Shown piece by piece: positions 27,034 to 38,258 of a stretch of 64,000 bases of DNA. The position numbers were made by a program, and so were the translations under genes. The notes below the pieces were generated by a model. The model had not been told where the DNA came from. It saw nothing but the letters and a program-made list of their open reading frames with translations, and did not search any database. Position 1 is the first letter of the stretch. The number at the start of each line of letters is the position of its first letter. The stretch covers positions 320,001 to 384,000 of the forward strand of contig CP046178.1 in assembly GCA_014075255.1 (NCBI GenBank), in the 5' to 3' direction. The DNA comes from Gammaproteobacteria bacterium. GTDB lineage: Bacteria > Pseudomonadota > Gammaproteobacteria > UBA4575.

Positions 27034-27537
27034 ATGCGGCATATTATTTCCATATTGTTAGAAAATGAAGCAGGCGCTCTGTCTAGAGTTTCGGGTTTGT
27101 TTTCTGCGCGCGGATATAATATTGAGTCGTTAACGGTCGCGCCTACAGATGATTCCACTGTTTCTCGAATCACAGTGATAACAGAAGGTAGTGATAAGGT
27201 TATTTCGCAAATTGTAAATCAACTAAATAAACTTGTTGATGTAGTGAAAGTGCTCGATCTAACGGCAGATGAGCATATTGAACGTGAAGTGCTGCTGTTA
27301 AAGCTACATGATAATGATGTTGCGAAAGCAGTTATAGAGATATTAACAAGTGAATATAAGGGTCGTGTGGTAAGCGATTCAAAAGATGCAATTGTGGTTG
27401 AGATTACTGGAGTGGGTGAGAAACTAGATCGCGCCATTCAGGCAGTACCATCAGAAATTGTATTTGAACTTGTTCGTTCCGGTGCACTTGGAATTGCAGC
27501 AGGAAAACAAATTTTAAAATTAGAGTCTATGCGGTAA
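27034..27537 (+). CDS. ilvH: Acetolactate synthase small (regulatory) subunit
   Basis: This is the ACT-domain regulatory subunit of acetohydroxyacid synthase, 167 residues. It activates the catalytic subunit and carries valine feedback inhibition. The ATG at 27034 gives MRHIISILLENEAGALSRV, the exact family N-terminus; an upstream in-frame ATG at 26969 lies inside the terminator and is not used. The ACT domain is at about 1-75 and the C-terminal domain follows. The catalytic-subunit gene (ilvI/ilvB), normally directly upstream, is not in the window. Confidence 0.95.
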   Translation: MRHIISILLENEAGALSRVSGLFSARGYNIESLTVAPTDDSTVSRITVITEGSDKVISQIVNQLNKLVDVVKVLDLTADEHIEREVLLLKLHDNDVAKAVIEILTSEYKGRVVSDSKDAIVVEITGVGEKLDRAIQAVPSEIVFELVRSGALGIAAGKQILKLESMR

Positions 27538-27558
27538 TAATATTAATTAGACTTTTGA

Positions 27559-28599
<1,041 letters not shown>

Positions 28600-28639
28600 C
28601 TAATAAATAGCATGGCGTATCTTGCCATGAACTCCAATT

Positions 28640-29260
28640 ATGATTCCAATTGCTAGAGAAGTACGTGTACTTTTAATAGCGATTGGTGTTGCTCTCGCAC
28701 TAATTCAGTATAAGTTTGGAGCAAGCCTTTTTTTGTGGCTAGCTTGGATAAGTTTTATCGCTCTGCTGTTCTTATTTAGAGATTTTAGTCGCTTAGTTCC
28801 TTCCGAGCCATTGGCTATCGTGAGTCCTATAGATGGGAAAGTTCTAAAAGTAGAAGAGTCTTATGATCCTTATCTTAAAAGAGTGGGACAGTGTATTCAT
28901 TTAAAACAAGGTGTTTTAGGCGAGTATAATATTCACAGTCCTTGTGAAGGTAAGGTTGACAATCTTTGGGTGATCTCTCCAGTCGAACCTACATTTTCAC
29001 AACTTGCGTTACTACTTCACACTGATGAAGATGATAGTATGGTGATAGCAGCGAATCTTCAGTCTATTTTCCGTCACGCCACTTGCTCTATAAGTGTTGG
29101 TGAAAAGTTAGGCCAAGGTCAACGTTGTGGTTTTATGGCATTTTCTTGTGGAATTGTCCTATATCTTCCTGCATCTGCCCATATAACCATAAAGACAGGA
29201 CAATCGGTTCGCGCTGGAAGTGACAAATTGGCAGAATTCGTTCATGAGAATTCTAACTAA
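28640..29260 (+). CDS. Phosphatidylserine decarboxylase-like protein with degenerate processing site
   Basis: This 206-residue protein is related to the short form of phosphatidylserine decarboxylase (Psd), which makes phosphatidylethanolamine. Two N-terminal membrane helices (about 10-45) precede the family segment RDFSRLVPSEPLAIVSPIDG (47-66). Active Psd cleaves itself at a Gly-Ser pair to form a pyruvoyl group. Here the aligned stretch is GFMAFSCGIVLYLP, with Ser169-Cys170 in place of Gly-Ser. The usual NVHVNR segment is NIHSPC (97-102). It may be inactive, process at Cys, or have a different job. It sits between ilvC and pssA, where psd is normally found. Confidence 0.75.
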   Translation: MIPIAREVRVLLIAIGVALALIQYKFGASLFLWLAWISFIALLFLFRDFSRLVPSEPLAIVSPIDGKVLKVEESYDPYLKRVGQCIHLKQGVLGEYNIHSPCEGKVDNLWVISPVEPTFSQLALLLHTDEDDSMVIAANLQSIFRHATCSISVGEKLGQGQRCGFMAFSCGIVLYLPASAHITIKTGQSVRAGSDKLAEFVHENSN

Positions 29261-29269
29261 CCGAAAAGA

Positions 29270-30070
29270 ATGAATGAGATAAAACAAAAGCCGCGTAGAG
29301 GCATTTATTTATTACCGAATTTGCTGACGACGGGAGCATTGTTTGCAGGTTTTTACGCCATTATTGCTTCAACAGCGGATCGATTTGAGCATGCTGCCAT
29401 TGCGATTGTAGTAGCTATGCTGTTGGATGGTTTTGATGGCCGTGTTGCGAGGATGACACAAACTAGTACAGAATTTGGTTCTCAGTATGACAGTCTTTCT
29501 GACATGGTCTCATTCGGAGTGGCGCCTGCACTAGTGATGTATTTTTGGGCATTGATCCACTTTCAAGGTTATCCGGTGATGTCTAAGCTGGGTTGGTTAG
29601 CTGCATTTTTCTATACGGCAGCAGCAGCGTTACGTTTAGCTAGATTCAACACGCGAATTGGTGAAGATAACAAAAGATATTTCCAGGGATTGCCTAGTCC
29701 GGCTGCGGCAGCGGCGATGGTTGGATTTATTTGGGTATGCCATGACTTGCAATTATCGCGTGCGGATTTTGCAATACCAGCATTAGTTGTCACTATCTTA
29801 TTAGGTGCAGCAATGGTGAGTAACTTTAGCTACTACAGTTTTAAAGATATAAGCCCAAGCGAGCGAGTGCCATTTTATGCGTTACTCGCGATAGTAATTG
29901 GGTTTATTTTGGCTTCCTTGGACACACCAAAACTGTTTTTTGCATTATTTGCAGTGTATGCATTATCTGGACCGATAACCCATGTGATCCGTTTAAGACG
30001 CAAGCGTCAACAACGTTTGCAAGATGGGCAGAATCCAGAAATAGACAAGAAAAAGTCTAGCAGTACGTGA
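29270..30070 (+). CDS. pssA: CDP-diacylglycerol-serine O-phosphatidyltransferase
   Basis: This is an integral membrane enzyme of 266 residues of the CDP-alcohol phosphatidyltransferase family. It makes phosphatidylserine from CDP-diacylglycerol and serine. The full catalytic motif DG-x2-AR-x8-G-x3-D-x3-D is present in DGFDGRVARMTQTSTEFG and the following QYDSLSD. There are about seven membrane helices and a basic C-terminal tail. It lies 10 bp after the Psd-like gene, so phosphatidylserine synthesis and its (possibly lost) decarboxylation are co-expressed. Confidence 0.94.
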   Translation: MNEIKQKPRRGIYLLPNLLTTGALFAGFYAIIASTADRFEHAAIAIVVAMLLDGFDGRVARMTQTSTEFGSQYDSLSDMVSFGVAPALVMYFWALIHFQGYPVMSKLGWLAAFFYTAAAALRLARFNTRIGEDNKRYFQGLPSPAAAAAMVGFIWVCHDLQLSRADFAIPALVVTILLGAAMVSNFSYYSFKDISPSERVPFYALLAIVIGFILASLDTPKLFFALFAVYALSGPITHVIRLRRKRQQRLQDGQNPEIDKKKSSST

Positions 30071-30152
30071 AAATAAGCTATATATCCGATTTAAGCTTAC
30101 CGTTGGTAATTTTGGTATAGAAATATCTAGTTTATACCGCTATATTGCACTC

Positions 30153-30257
30153 ATGGATAAGACGTTCTCAAAATATATGCGTAACAATACTATGGTTGCT
30201 TCTAGCACATTAGTATCTACTATCGCACTCCTACCTTTATTTCTTCTGCCGCAGTAG
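30153..30257 (+). CDS. Candidate leuA leader peptide
   Basis: This 34-codon ORF ends in a leucine-rich run (TLVSTIALLPLFLLPQ) directly before its TAG stop; six of the last fifteen residues are Leu. A hairpin followed by a T-rich tract lies 50-85 bp downstream, and leuA starts 253 bp downstream. This is the expected design of a leucine attenuator. No clear ribosome site is seen before the ATG at 30153; internal ATGs at 30177 and 30192 are possible starts. Confidence 0.5.
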   Translation: MDKTFSKYMRNNTMVASSTLVSTIALLPLFLLPQ

Positions 30258-30306
30258 CGGCTAATCTATGCCTGGCGAGGCAATACGTACAACCAATATT
30301 ATTCTC

Positions 30307-30342
30307 ATGTCTACTTAGTAGACATTTCTCTTATATTTTTTA
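30307..30342 (+). terminator. Terminator-like hairpin before leuA
   Basis: A perfect 8-bp stem ATGTCTAC/GTAGACAT has a three-base loop and is followed by TTCTCTTATATTTTTT. It lies between the leucine-rich leader ORF and leuA. The rest of the 30071-30510 gap shows a 12-bp palindrome ATAGAATTCTAT at 30421-30432 but no other gene. Confidence 0.65.
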
Positions 30343-30510
30343 TAGGTCTTTGATTGCAGAATAATTTTGTATTATTTTTCTTGTATATTATTTTGGTAAA
30401 GATTTTATAAGTCAGATTCTATAGAATTCTATGGATACAAAGAGTGAAATGGATGAGAAAGTGTTTTGTATTAACACTAGGAAATAGTGTGTTTTTTTAG
30501 GAGTAGTACG

Positions 30511-32055
30511 GTGGCAAGCAAAGAAAAGTTAATAATATTTGATACAACCTTGCGTGATGGCGAGCAAAGCCCGGGTGCGTCCATGACGCGGGATGAAAAA
30601 GTTAGAATTGCTAAATCTTTAGAGCGTATGAAAGTCGATATCATTGAAGCAGGGTTTCCAATGGCGAGTATAGGGGACTTCGAGTCGGTTCAAGCAGTCG
30701 CGGATGCAGTTAAAGACAGCACAATTTGTGGCTTAGCACGTGCGCTAGATCGAGATATCGATCGTGTGGGTGAAGCTTTAAAGCCTGCAAACTCCTCAAG
30801 AATTCATACGTTCATTGCTACTTCACCGATACATATGAAAAGTAAGTTACGTATGACAGAAGATCAAGTGGTAGAACAAGCAATAGCTGCCGTGAAACGT
30901 GCTAGAGGTTTTACTGATAACGTAGAATTTTCACCAGAAGATGCTGGTCGTTCAGAATTTGAGTTCTTGTGTAGAGTCATTGAGTCGGCAATCAAAGCGG
31001 GTGCGAATACTATAAATATTCCAGACACAGTGGGGTATAACATACCACACCAGTTTGGTAGTTTGGTTGGGCGCTTAATCGAAAATATTCCTAATTCTGA
31101 TCAAGCAGTTTTTTCGGTACATTGTCATAATGATTTAGGATTAGCCGTTGCTAATTCTTTGTCCGCAGTATTGCATGGAGCGCGACAAGTGGAATGTACG
31201 ATTAATGGTTTAGGTGAGCGCGCAGGTAACGCATCATTGGAAGAAGTGGTAATGACAGTGCAAACGCGCCAAGATGTATTTGATTGCAAAACTAATCTTG
31301 ATACTACACAAATCGTTCCTACTTCACGCATGGTGTCGACCATTACTGGTTTTCCTGTACAGCCTAATAAGGCCATTGTGGGAGCAAATGCGTTCGCACA
31401 TGAATCCGGTATACATCAAGACGGCGTACTTAAAGCGCGAGAGACTTATGAGATTATGCGTGCAGAAGATGTGGGGTGGGCAGCTAATAAAATAATTTTG
31501 GGAAAACATTCTGGTCGGAATGCATTTAAAACTCGCTTAGAAGAATTAGGCGTTAGTTTTGAAAGTGAAGAAGAATTAAATAGTGCTTTCACTAATTTTA
31601 AAGATTTAGCGGATCGAAAACATGAGATCTATGATGAAGATTTGCATGCTTTAGTTTCGGACACAGCCTATGAAGAAAATGAATATTGTAAATTAGTAAC
31701 CTTAACGGCGCATTCAGAATCAGGTAAAACTCCACATGCAGAAATAACATTATCAGTAGACGGCAAAGAAGAAACAGCCTCCTCGAATGGAGGTGGGCCA
31801 GTTGATGCAACATTCTGTGCGATAGAAGAAATTGTTGCTAGCCAAGCACAATTACAGCTTTATTCGGTAAATAATATTACAACAGGAACGGACTCACAAG
31901 GTGAAGTAACGGTGCGCTTACAAAAAGCAGGAAGAATAGTTAATGGACATGGCTCAGATACGGATATCGTAATGGCTTCGGCGAAAGCATATTTACATGC
32001 TTTAAATAAACTTGTTGTTCCTGAAGAGCGGCAACATCCGCAACATCATGTATAA
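30511..32055 (+). CDS. leuA: 2-isopropylmalate synthase
   Basis: This enzyme of 514 residues condenses acetyl-CoA with 2-oxoisovalerate, the first step of leucine synthesis. The N-terminal HMGL-like TIM barrel shows [17 protein letters not shown], the metal-binding [15 protein letters not shown] and the [14 protein letters not shown] loop. The C-terminal leucine-binding regulatory domain (about 390-500) is present. I chose GTG at 30511, with AGGAG seven bases upstream, over an upstream GTG at 30487 that would place the ribosome site inside the gene. A leader with leucine codons and a hairpin suggests attenuation. Confidence 0.95.
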   Translation: MASKEKLIIFDTTLRDGEQSPGASMTRDEKVRIAKSLERMKVDIIEAGFPMASIGDFESVQAVADAVKDSTICGLARALDRDIDRVGEALKPANSSRIHTFIATSPIHMKSKLRMTEDQVVEQAIAAVKRARGFTDNVEFSPEDAGRSEFEFLCRVIESAIKAGANTINIPDTVGYNIPHQFGSLVGRLIENIPNSDQAVFSVHCHNDLGLAVANSLSAVLHGARQVECTINGLGERAGNASLEEVVMTVQTRQDVFDCKTNLDTTQIVPTSRMVSTITGFPVQPNKAIVGANAFAHESGIHQDGVLKARETYEIMRAEDVGWAANKIILGKHSGRNAFKTRLEELGVSFESEEELNSAFTNFKDLADRKHEIYDEDLHALVSDTAYEENEYCKLVTLTAHSESGKTPHAEITLSVDGKEETASSNGGGPVDATFCAIEEIVASQAQLQLYSVNNITTGTDSQGEVTVRLQKAGRIVNGHGSDTDIVMASAKAYLHALNKLVVPEERQHPQHHV

Positions 32056-32079
32056 GGACTGATTAGTACTAAATAAGTT

Positions 32080-32823
32080 ATGAACGAAGATAAACGTCTT
32101 TACTACCTTGAGCAAATGGGTGTGCAGACATGGCTTTCTAATCAGCATGTTGCAGAATCTGAGAATATTGAAGTGCAAGAGCATGTTCAAGCAATAGCCA
32201 TACAAGAAAATTTAAGTGTAGAGCAGCAGCATGCTGCTTCAAGTTTGGATGAACTAAAACAAACTGTTTCTAATTGCACTAAATGTGAATTGCATCGAAC
32301 GCGCACACAAACCGTATTTGGAGTAGGGCATCCTGCAGCAGACTGGCTGATTATTGGTGAAGCGCCTGGAGCAGATGAAGATCGTATCGGCGAACCTTTT
32401 GTGGGTAGAGCAGGGCAGTTACTTACTAGTATGTTGCGTGCGATGGGCTTAGCGCGTGAGGAAGTATTTATTGCAAATATATTAAAATGCAGACCACCAA
32501 ATAATAGAGATCCTCAAGCAAATGAAATCAATAGTTGTGGCTCTTATCTGCGCCAGCAAATTGAACTCATACAACCAAAGATTATTCTAGTAGTGGGCAG
32601 AATTGCAGCGCAATCGTTATTGAATGTCGACACACCCATCGGCAAAATGCGCGGCCAAAAATTTATCTATCAAGATACAGATATTCCAGTTGTTGCTACT
32701 TACCATCCTGCCTACTTGCTGCGTAGCCCACAACAAAAACGCAGTGCTTGGGAAGATTTGAAATTTGCGCTTGAGGTGTTTTCTCATCAGGTTTCATCCC
32801 ACAAGACAGCTGAATCTAGCTAA
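32080..32823 (+). CDS. Uracil-DNA glycosylase, family 4 (iron-sulfur)
   Basis: This 247-residue enzyme removes uracil from DNA in base-excision repair. Family 4 motif 1 is [20 protein letters not shown] and motif 2 is TYHPAYLLR. The four iron-sulfur cysteines fit [10 protein letters not shown] and the CRPP and SCGSYL pair. An N-terminal extension of about 60 residues is Gln/Glu-rich and probably disordered. It follows leuA by 24 bp and precedes rimI, an order seen in other gammaproteobacteria. Confidence 0.92.
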   Translation: MNEDKRLYYLEQMGVQTWLSNQHVAESENIEVQEHVQAIAIQENLSVEQQHAASSLDELKQTVSNCTKCELHRTRTQTVFGVGHPAADWLIIGEAPGADEDRIGEPFVGRAGQLLTSMLRAMGLAREEVFIANILKCRPPNNRDPQANEINSCGSYLRQQIELIQPKIILVVGRIAAQSLLNVDTPIGKMRGQKFIYQDTDIPVVATYHPAYLLRSPQQKRSAWEDLKFALEVFSHQVSSHKTAESS

Positions 32824-32882
32824 TTATCGGTTTTTTTTGAGCGAATAATGCCTTATTAACTCGAATAAACTACACTTTCACT

Positions 32883-33353
32883 ATGAGTGCAGTTTTTGAG
32901 TATCCAATTGAGACCTACCGTCTAATGACAGCGCATGATCTTCCTGCTGTTATGGAAATTGAGCACCGTAGTTATGATTTTCCATGGACCGAAGGAATAT
33001 TTCATGACTGTATGCGGTTTGGCTACTCATCTTGGGTGACTGAAATAGATCGAGATATCATCGGCTATGCAGTTATGTCTTTGGCGGTTCAAGAGTGTCA
33101 TATTCTTAATCTTTGCATAGATCCTAAGTTGCAGGGCCAAGGCATAGGTAGACGGTTGTTGCTGGAATTGCTAGATATAGCACGTGTACGTGAAGCAGAT
33201 ACTGCTTTTTTAGAAGTTAGGCCAAGCAATGTGCAGGCATTATCACTATATTTTTCTGAAGGCTTTAATGAAATTGGCAGTCGAAGAGACTATTACCCAG
33301 CAAAATTTGGCCGGGAAGATGCGGTAATTCTCGCAAAAGCACTTACTAAATAA
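32883..33353 (+). CDS. rimI: Ribosomal protein bS18 N-alanine acetyltransferase
   Basis: This is a GNAT-family acetyltransferase of 156 residues. RimI acetylates the N-terminal alanine of ribosomal protein S18. The acetyl-CoA pyrophosphate loop is LQGQGIGRRLLLELL, preceded by HILNLCIDP and followed by LEVRPSNVQALSLYFSEGF. Length and C-terminal RRDYYPAKFGREDAVIL match RimI well. Confidence 0.93.
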   Translation: MSAVFEYPIETYRLMTAHDLPAVMEIEHRSYDFPWTEGIFHDCMRFGYSSWVTEIDRDIIGYAVMSLAVQECHILNLCIDPKLQGQGIGRRLLLELLDIARVREADTAFLEVRPSNVQALSLYFSEGFNEIGSRRDYYPAKFGREDAVILAKALTK

Positions 33354-33452
33354 ACTAAATCACCATTCTTTCCTGTAGTAACGACCAACGTTTCGTTATA
33401 ATCGCGCGCTTTCGGCTACTAAAAACCTAATCTAAACTTTAGAACCATCACT

Positions 33453-35066
33453 GTGAACGAACATCAGAAGCAAACCGCTAAGCGTCGAACTTTTGCAATC
33501 ATCTCTCATCCAGATGCTGGCAAAACCACGATTACTGAAAAGCTTTTATTATTTAGTGGTGCTATCCAATTGGCCGGTTCGGTAAAAGGTCGTAAAGCTG
33601 CACGTCATGCAACATCAGATTGGATGGAGATGGAGCAACAACGTGGAATCTCGATCACGAGTTCTGTTATGCAGTTCGACTATAAAGATTGCATCGTTAA
33701 CTTACTAGATACACCGGGGCACGCAGACTTTTCTGAAGATACGTATCGAACACTCACTGCAGTCGACTCCGCCCTCATGGTAATCGACAATGCGAAAGGT
33801 GTAGAGGAGCGAACCATTAAATTAATGGAGGTGTGTCGGTTGCGAGATACACCTATTGTCACTTTCATTAATAAACTCGATCGTGATGGTCGAGAGCCCA
33901 TTGAGTTGTTGGATGAAGTCGAAAGTATTTTAAAAATAAAATGTGCACCTATTACTTGGCCGATTGGTATGGGTAAGCTTTTTAAAGGTGTTTTCAACTT
34001 ATTGAATAATTCTGTACATCTTTATAATCCTAACCACCAGGGAAGAATACAAACTGGTGAAATTATTGAAGGATTAGATAATCCGCGATTAGATGAGTTA
34101 TTGGGTGATCAGGCACAAGAGTTGCGAGATGAGATTGAGCTTGTGCAAGGTGCGAGCCATGAGTTTGATCAACAGGCTTATTTAAAAGGTGAAATGACAC
34201 CAGTATTCTTTGGTTCTGCAATTAACAATTTTGGTGTAGCGGAATTATTGGAAAAATTTGTTGAATATGCTCCTGCGCCACAACCCAGGGTAGCCAACCT
34301 TACAGAAATTGAGACCAGGGATGTGCTAGCAGATGAAGAAAAGTTCTCCGGATTTGTTTTCAAAATTCAGGCCAATATGGATCCGAAGCATCGAGACCGA
34401 CTGGCTTTTTTGCGTATCTGCTCAGGCAGTTTTCAAAAGGGCATGAAATTGACGAATGTGCGTCTCGATCGTGAAGTTAAAATTGGTGATGCATTAACGT
34501 TTATTGCTAAGGACCGTGAACATGTGGACCGGGCTTATCCAGGCGATATTATTGGTCTGCATAATCATGGAACGATACGAATTGGTGATTCTTTTACACA
34601 AGGTGAGCGCTTGGCATTTACTGGAGTGCCTAATTTTGCCCCCGAGTTATTTCGTCGAGCACAGTTAAAAGATCCCTTAAAAATGAAGGCTTTACAGAAA
34701 GGTCTTATACAACTATGTGAGGAAGGTGCAACGCAGCTTTTTCGCCCTCTAACCAATAATGACCTAATATTAGGTGCCGTGGGTGTGCTGCAATTTGAGG
34801 TTGTTCAACATCGCTTAAAACATGAATACAATGTTGAGTGTAAATTTGAAGCAGTTAATGTGCAAACGGCTCGTTGGGTAAGCAGTGACGATGAGAAGGA
34901 GTTTATCAAGTTCAAGAATAAGACTGAGCTCAATTTGGCTGTGGATCATGGTGATGAATTAGTCTATATCGCGCCAACACGAGTAAATCTTCAAATGGCA
35001 CTAGAGAAATGGCCAAATATTGAATTTCGAGCTACTCGTGAGCACAGTACAATTTCTGAACAGTAA
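33453..35066 (+). CDS. prfC: Peptide chain release factor 3
   Basis: RF3 is a 537-residue translational GTPase that recycles RF1/RF2 from the ribosome. The P-loop HPDAGKTT is at 19-26, [12 protein letters not shown] forms G3 and [10 protein letters not shown] forms G4. Domains II and III follow in the usual order. The start is GTG at 33453, giving an N-terminus that matches E. coli RF3 from [20 protein letters not shown] onward. Confidence 0.97.
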   Translation: MNEHQKQTAKRRTFAIISHPDAGKTTITEKLLLFSGAIQLAGSVKGRKAARHATSDWMEMEQQRGISITSSVMQFDYKDCIVNLLDTPGHADFSEDTYRTLTAVDSALMVIDNAKGVEERTIKLMEVCRLRDTPIVTFINKLDRDGREPIELLDEVESILKIKCAPITWPIGMGKLFKGVFNLLNNSVHLYNPNHQGRIQTGEIIEGLDNPRLDELLGDQAQELRDEIELVQGASHEFDQQAYLKGEMTPVFFGSAINNFGVAELLEKFVEYAPAPQPRVANLTEIETRDVLADEEKFSGFVFKIQANMDPKHRDRLAFLRICSGSFQKGMKLTNVRLDREVKIGDALTFIAKDREHVDRAYPGDIIGLHNHGTIRIGDSFTQGERLAFTGVPNFAPELFRRAQLKDPLKMKALQKGLIQLCEEGATQLFRPLTNNDLILGAVGVLQFEVVQHRLKHEYNVECKFEAVNVQTARWVSSDDEKEFIKFKNKTELNLAVDHGDELVYIAPTRVNLQMALEKWPNIEFRATREHSTISEQ

Positions 35067-35087
35067 ATGTTGATTGGGTAAATACCA

Positions 35088-35837
35088 ATGTCTAGCTCTG
35101 ATAAAGATCGCATTTACGCTTCTAAACAAGACAAAGTGGAGGACTTTGCCTTCGACGAATATGTAGCAGGCGTATTTGCCGATATGATTCAACGATCGGT
35201 TCCAGGGTATACCGCACTGAATCAGTTACTGCCGCTTGTTGCTAATCAATTCATACAGCCGAATTCAAATGTATACGATCTAGGCTGTTCTTTGGGTGAA
35301 GCTTCTATCTCTATTGCAAAGTCGATGACCAAGACGATGGCTAGGGAAAATGTAAATATTTTTGCGGTAGATAACTCAATTGCCATGATTAGACAATTGC
35401 AAGAAAGACTTGCAAGTATTCATTTAGAAGCTCTTATTTGTCCCTTGCAAGACGACGTAACCGAAGTTGAGATAAATAATGGGTCGTTTGCAATACTAAA
35501 TTATACATTGCAGTTTGTAGAGCGTTCCAAAAGAGATGCTCTGATAAAAAGTATATGCAAAGGTTTGAATGCGGGTGGTGCATTATTGTTGTCTGAGAAA
35601 ATCACTCACCAAGACGAAAATGAAGATGCGTTGATGCAGCGATTGCATGAAAACTTTAAACGTCAAAATGATTATAGTGAGATGGAAATCAGTCAAAAAC
35701 GTGAAGCGTTAGAAAATGTATTGAAACGTGATACGCATGAGCAACACATAGAGAGGTTGCATCAAGCTGGATTTTCTAAAGTATCTATTTTGACTAAATA
35801 CCTTAATTTTGTTTCTTACTTAGCCATAAAAGATTAA
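35088..35837 (+). CDS. cmoA: Carboxy-S-adenosyl-L-methionine synthase
   Basis: CmoA, 249 residues, makes carboxy-SAM from SAM and prephenate, the first step of the 5-oxyacetyl modification of uridine 34 in tRNA. The Rossmann-type SAM-binding motif VYDLGCSLGEASISIA and the CmoA-specific N-terminus with FAFDEYVAGVFADMIQRSVPG are clear. It lies 8 bp before cmoB, its pathway partner. Confidence 0.96.
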   Translation: MSSSDKDRIYASKQDKVEDFAFDEYVAGVFADMIQRSVPGYTALNQLLPLVANQFIQPNSNVYDLGCSLGEASISIAKSMTKTMARENVNIFAVDNSIAMIRQLQERLASIHLEALICPLQDDVTEVEINNGSFAILNYTLQFVERSKRDALIKSICKGLNAGGALLLSEKITHQDENEDALMQRLHENFKRQNDYSEMEISQKREALENVLKRDTHEQHIERLHQAGFSKVSILTKYLNFVSYLAIKD

Positions 35838-35844
35838 CAATGTA

Positions 35845-36828
35845 ATGATTTCTCCCGATCGTGAAGCGTTAGTTTCTGCACTAAAGGATTCGAAACTAAA
35901 AGAACAGCAAATTGAAATTCTCACTTTGCTTGATGAGAAGTATGAAAATCCCAAGCATGGTCACTTTAAAGATTGGCGGAATACTTATGAATCGCTACCG
36001 GTGCTTAATTCAACTGAAACTGATTTTCATCAAGATACAATTATAATTGGAAACCCTGATGACATTGCGTTGAATGAAATAGATTCATTTGAAAAAAAAC
36101 TAAAAGAGTTAAGTCCTTGGCGCAAAGGGCCATTTACGGTATTTGGGATTCATATCGATACAGAATGGCGCAGCGATTGGAAATGGTCGCGAATTGCATC
36201 GAAGCTAGATCTAAAAGATAAGCTGGTGCTAGATATTGGTTGTGGTAACGGCTATTACGCATTACGTATGCAGGCTATGGGTGCGGAATTGGTGTTAGGC
36301 ATAGATCCAAGTTGGCACTATGTGTTCCAGTTTCATGCTTTACAAAAATATTCTACTGTCCCTCAACAAGCTTTTGTTCTGCCATTTGCTTTCGAAGAGC
36401 TGCCAGAAAACTCCCCGAGTTTTGATACTATATTCTCTATGGGAGTGTTGTATCACCGTCAAGAGCCGCAGCAACATCTAAATCAAGTCTATAGTAAGTT
36501 GCAACAGGGCGGTCAATTCATTCTTGAAACGCTCATTATTAATGATCCGGATGCGGATGTGCTAATTCCAAACGACCGTTATGCAAATATGCGAAATGTT
36601 TGGGCTCTTCCTAGTATCGATGTATTAAAAGTATGGCTATCGGAAGCAGGATTTGTAGATATCAATGTAGTGGATACTACGATGACGACAGTAGAGGAGC
36701 AGCGTCAGACTGAATGGATGACTAGATATTCATTAGAACAAGCATTGAATCCAGACGACCATAGCCTGACAGTGGAAGGCTACCAGGCACCATTGCGGAC
36801 CACTATTATAGCCGAGAAAGGAGCTTAA
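35845..36828 (+). CDS. cmoB: tRNA U34 carboxymethyltransferase
   Basis: CmoB, 327 residues, transfers the carboxymethyl group from carboxy-SAM to 5-hydroxyuridine 34 of tRNAs. The signature SPWRKGPFTVFGIHIDTEWR and the SAM-binding LVLDIGCGNGYYALRM are present. GVLYHRQEPQQHL is also typical. Its last bases overlap the 3' end of the convergent dehydrogenase gene. Confidence 0.96.
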   Translation: MISPDREALVSALKDSKLKEQQIEILTLLDEKYENPKHGHFKDWRNTYESLPVLNSTETDFHQDTIIIGNPDDIALNEIDSFEKKLKELSPWRKGPFTVFGIHIDTEWRSDWKWSRIASKLDLKDKLVLDIGCGNGYYALRMQAMGAELVLGIDPSWHYVFQFHALQKYSTVPQQAFVLPFAFEELPENSPSFDTIFSMGVLYHRQEPQQHLNQVYSKLQQGGQFILETLIINDPDADVLIPNDRYANMRNVWALPSIDVLKVWLSEAGFVDINVVDTTMTTVEEQRQTEWMTRYSLEQALNPDDHSLTVEGYQAPLRTTIIAEKGA

Positions 36829-38104
36829 TTACTTTTCTTTTTGAGTAGAGGTTGGGGATCAGTTTGAGTAATTAATCGTGCTCCTCGATCACCTTTGAAA
36901 TAAATCCATAGCCAGTGCATTGCGACAACAATGCGATTACGCACACCTATTAAAAAGTAGATGTGGGCAATACCCCAAAGCCACCAAGCAAATCTGCCGC
37001 GTGCCTTCATCCAACCTATATCAAATACTGCTGCACGTTTGCCTATAGTGGCTAAGTCACCATAATGTTTATAGCGAAACGGATTGCTAGCAGTTTGGCC
37101 TTTAAGTCGTGCTGCAATGTTTTTGCTACGTATTGACCTTGCTGCTTAGCTGCTGGAGCTATGCCAGGTACCTGTTTACCATGTTCGTCATTTATAGTTG
37201 CAGTATCTCCGATAACAAATACTTCTGCATGATTCGCTAATGTTAAATCAGATTCAACCATTACTCGGTTTACATGATCGGTTTCTGCTTCTAGCCAATC
37301 TGCAGCAGGTGAGGCTTGCACGCCAGCAGCCCATAAGATAGTTTTTGATGGCAATTTGTTGTCCCCAAAAACTACCCCTAACACATTGCAGTCTGTCACA
37401 GGTTTTCCAAGTTCAACTTCGACACCTAAATTTTCTAATGCATCCATAGCATAAGCAGACAAGTTTTCTTCAAAACTAGGTAAAACGCGTGTGGCAGCTT
37501 CGATTAAAATCACTCGTGTTTCTTTGGTATCTATATTTCGAAACTCGCCGCTCAACGTATGATGTGCAAGTTCCGCTATAGTTCCTGCTAATTCAACGCC
37601 GGTGGGTCCGCCACCTATGACAACAAAACATAATAAGGCTGCACGATGCTCAACATCGGTCTCTCTTTCTGCCTTTTCAAATGCAATCAAAATCTTTTGG
37701 CGAATACTAGTTGCATCTTCTAATACTTTTAGGCCGGGCGCATGTTCTGCCCATTCGTCATGTCCAAAATAGGCATGACGTGCCCCAGTGGCTAAAACTA
37801 ATGTATCGTATTCAATAGAATCATCATTTTCTAGAATTACTTTCTTGTTTTGTTTATCAATATTGATCACTTTCGCTAATAAAGTGGTGATCTCGTTGCG
37901 CTTGCGCAATAAATGTCGAATCGGCCAAGCAATTTCGGAAGGAGCGAGTAACGCAGTGGCTGCCTGATAAAGTAGTGGTTGAAACAAATGATAATTATGT
38001 TGATCTATGAGCGTAATTCGAACATTAGCTCCCTTGAGATGATGTGCAGTTTGTATACCACCAAAACCAGCACCAACAATTACTACATGATGTAAATTAG
38101 TCAT
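36825..38104 (-). pseudogene. ndh: NDH-2-type NADH dehydrogenase, interrupted by a frameshift
   Basis: This gene would encode a type II NADH:quinone oxidoreductase of about 427 residues. The first 340 or so codons (start at 38104) are normal: FAD-binding VIVGAGFGGIQTAHHL, NADH-binding VVIGGGPTGVELAGT and the FAD segment EVFVIGDTATI. Near 37090-37105 the frame shifts. The original frame stops at 37052, while the -1 frame continues with ASNPFRYKHYGDLATIGKRA and the membrane-anchoring C-terminus to 36825. The total length is two more than a multiple of three, so a single-base deletion explains it. Everything else is intact, so a sequencing error is as likely as a recent mutation. Confidence 0.88.
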
Positions 38105-38137
38105 TAAGCGTTATTCTATAGTATTAATCTCCGTGCA

Positions 38138-38163
38138 TTCTATGCCTACTTTTAGGCATAGAA
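38138..38163. other. Perfect 11-bp hairpin upstream of ndh
   Basis: TTCTATGCCTA and its complement enclose a four-base loop. It lies 34 bp before the ndh start and about 95 bp after the end of the GGDEF/EAL gene, both on the minus strand. No T tract follows. It may be an operator for ndh or an mRNA 3' stabiliser for the upstream gene. Confidence 0.5.
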
Positions 38164-38258
38164 GAGGTTATTGAAAACACTATATCTACCAGTTGGGAGA
38201 AAGAAATTGTCGCAATTGAGTTGTCACAATTTCCAGAGCAGTAAGAAATTGCTTAAAT

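Noticed and set aside
30429-30485. Short ORF beginning ATGGATACAAAG before leuA
   Set aside because: Eighteen codons without a ribosome site or biased composition; the upstream leucine-rich ORF is the better leader candidate.
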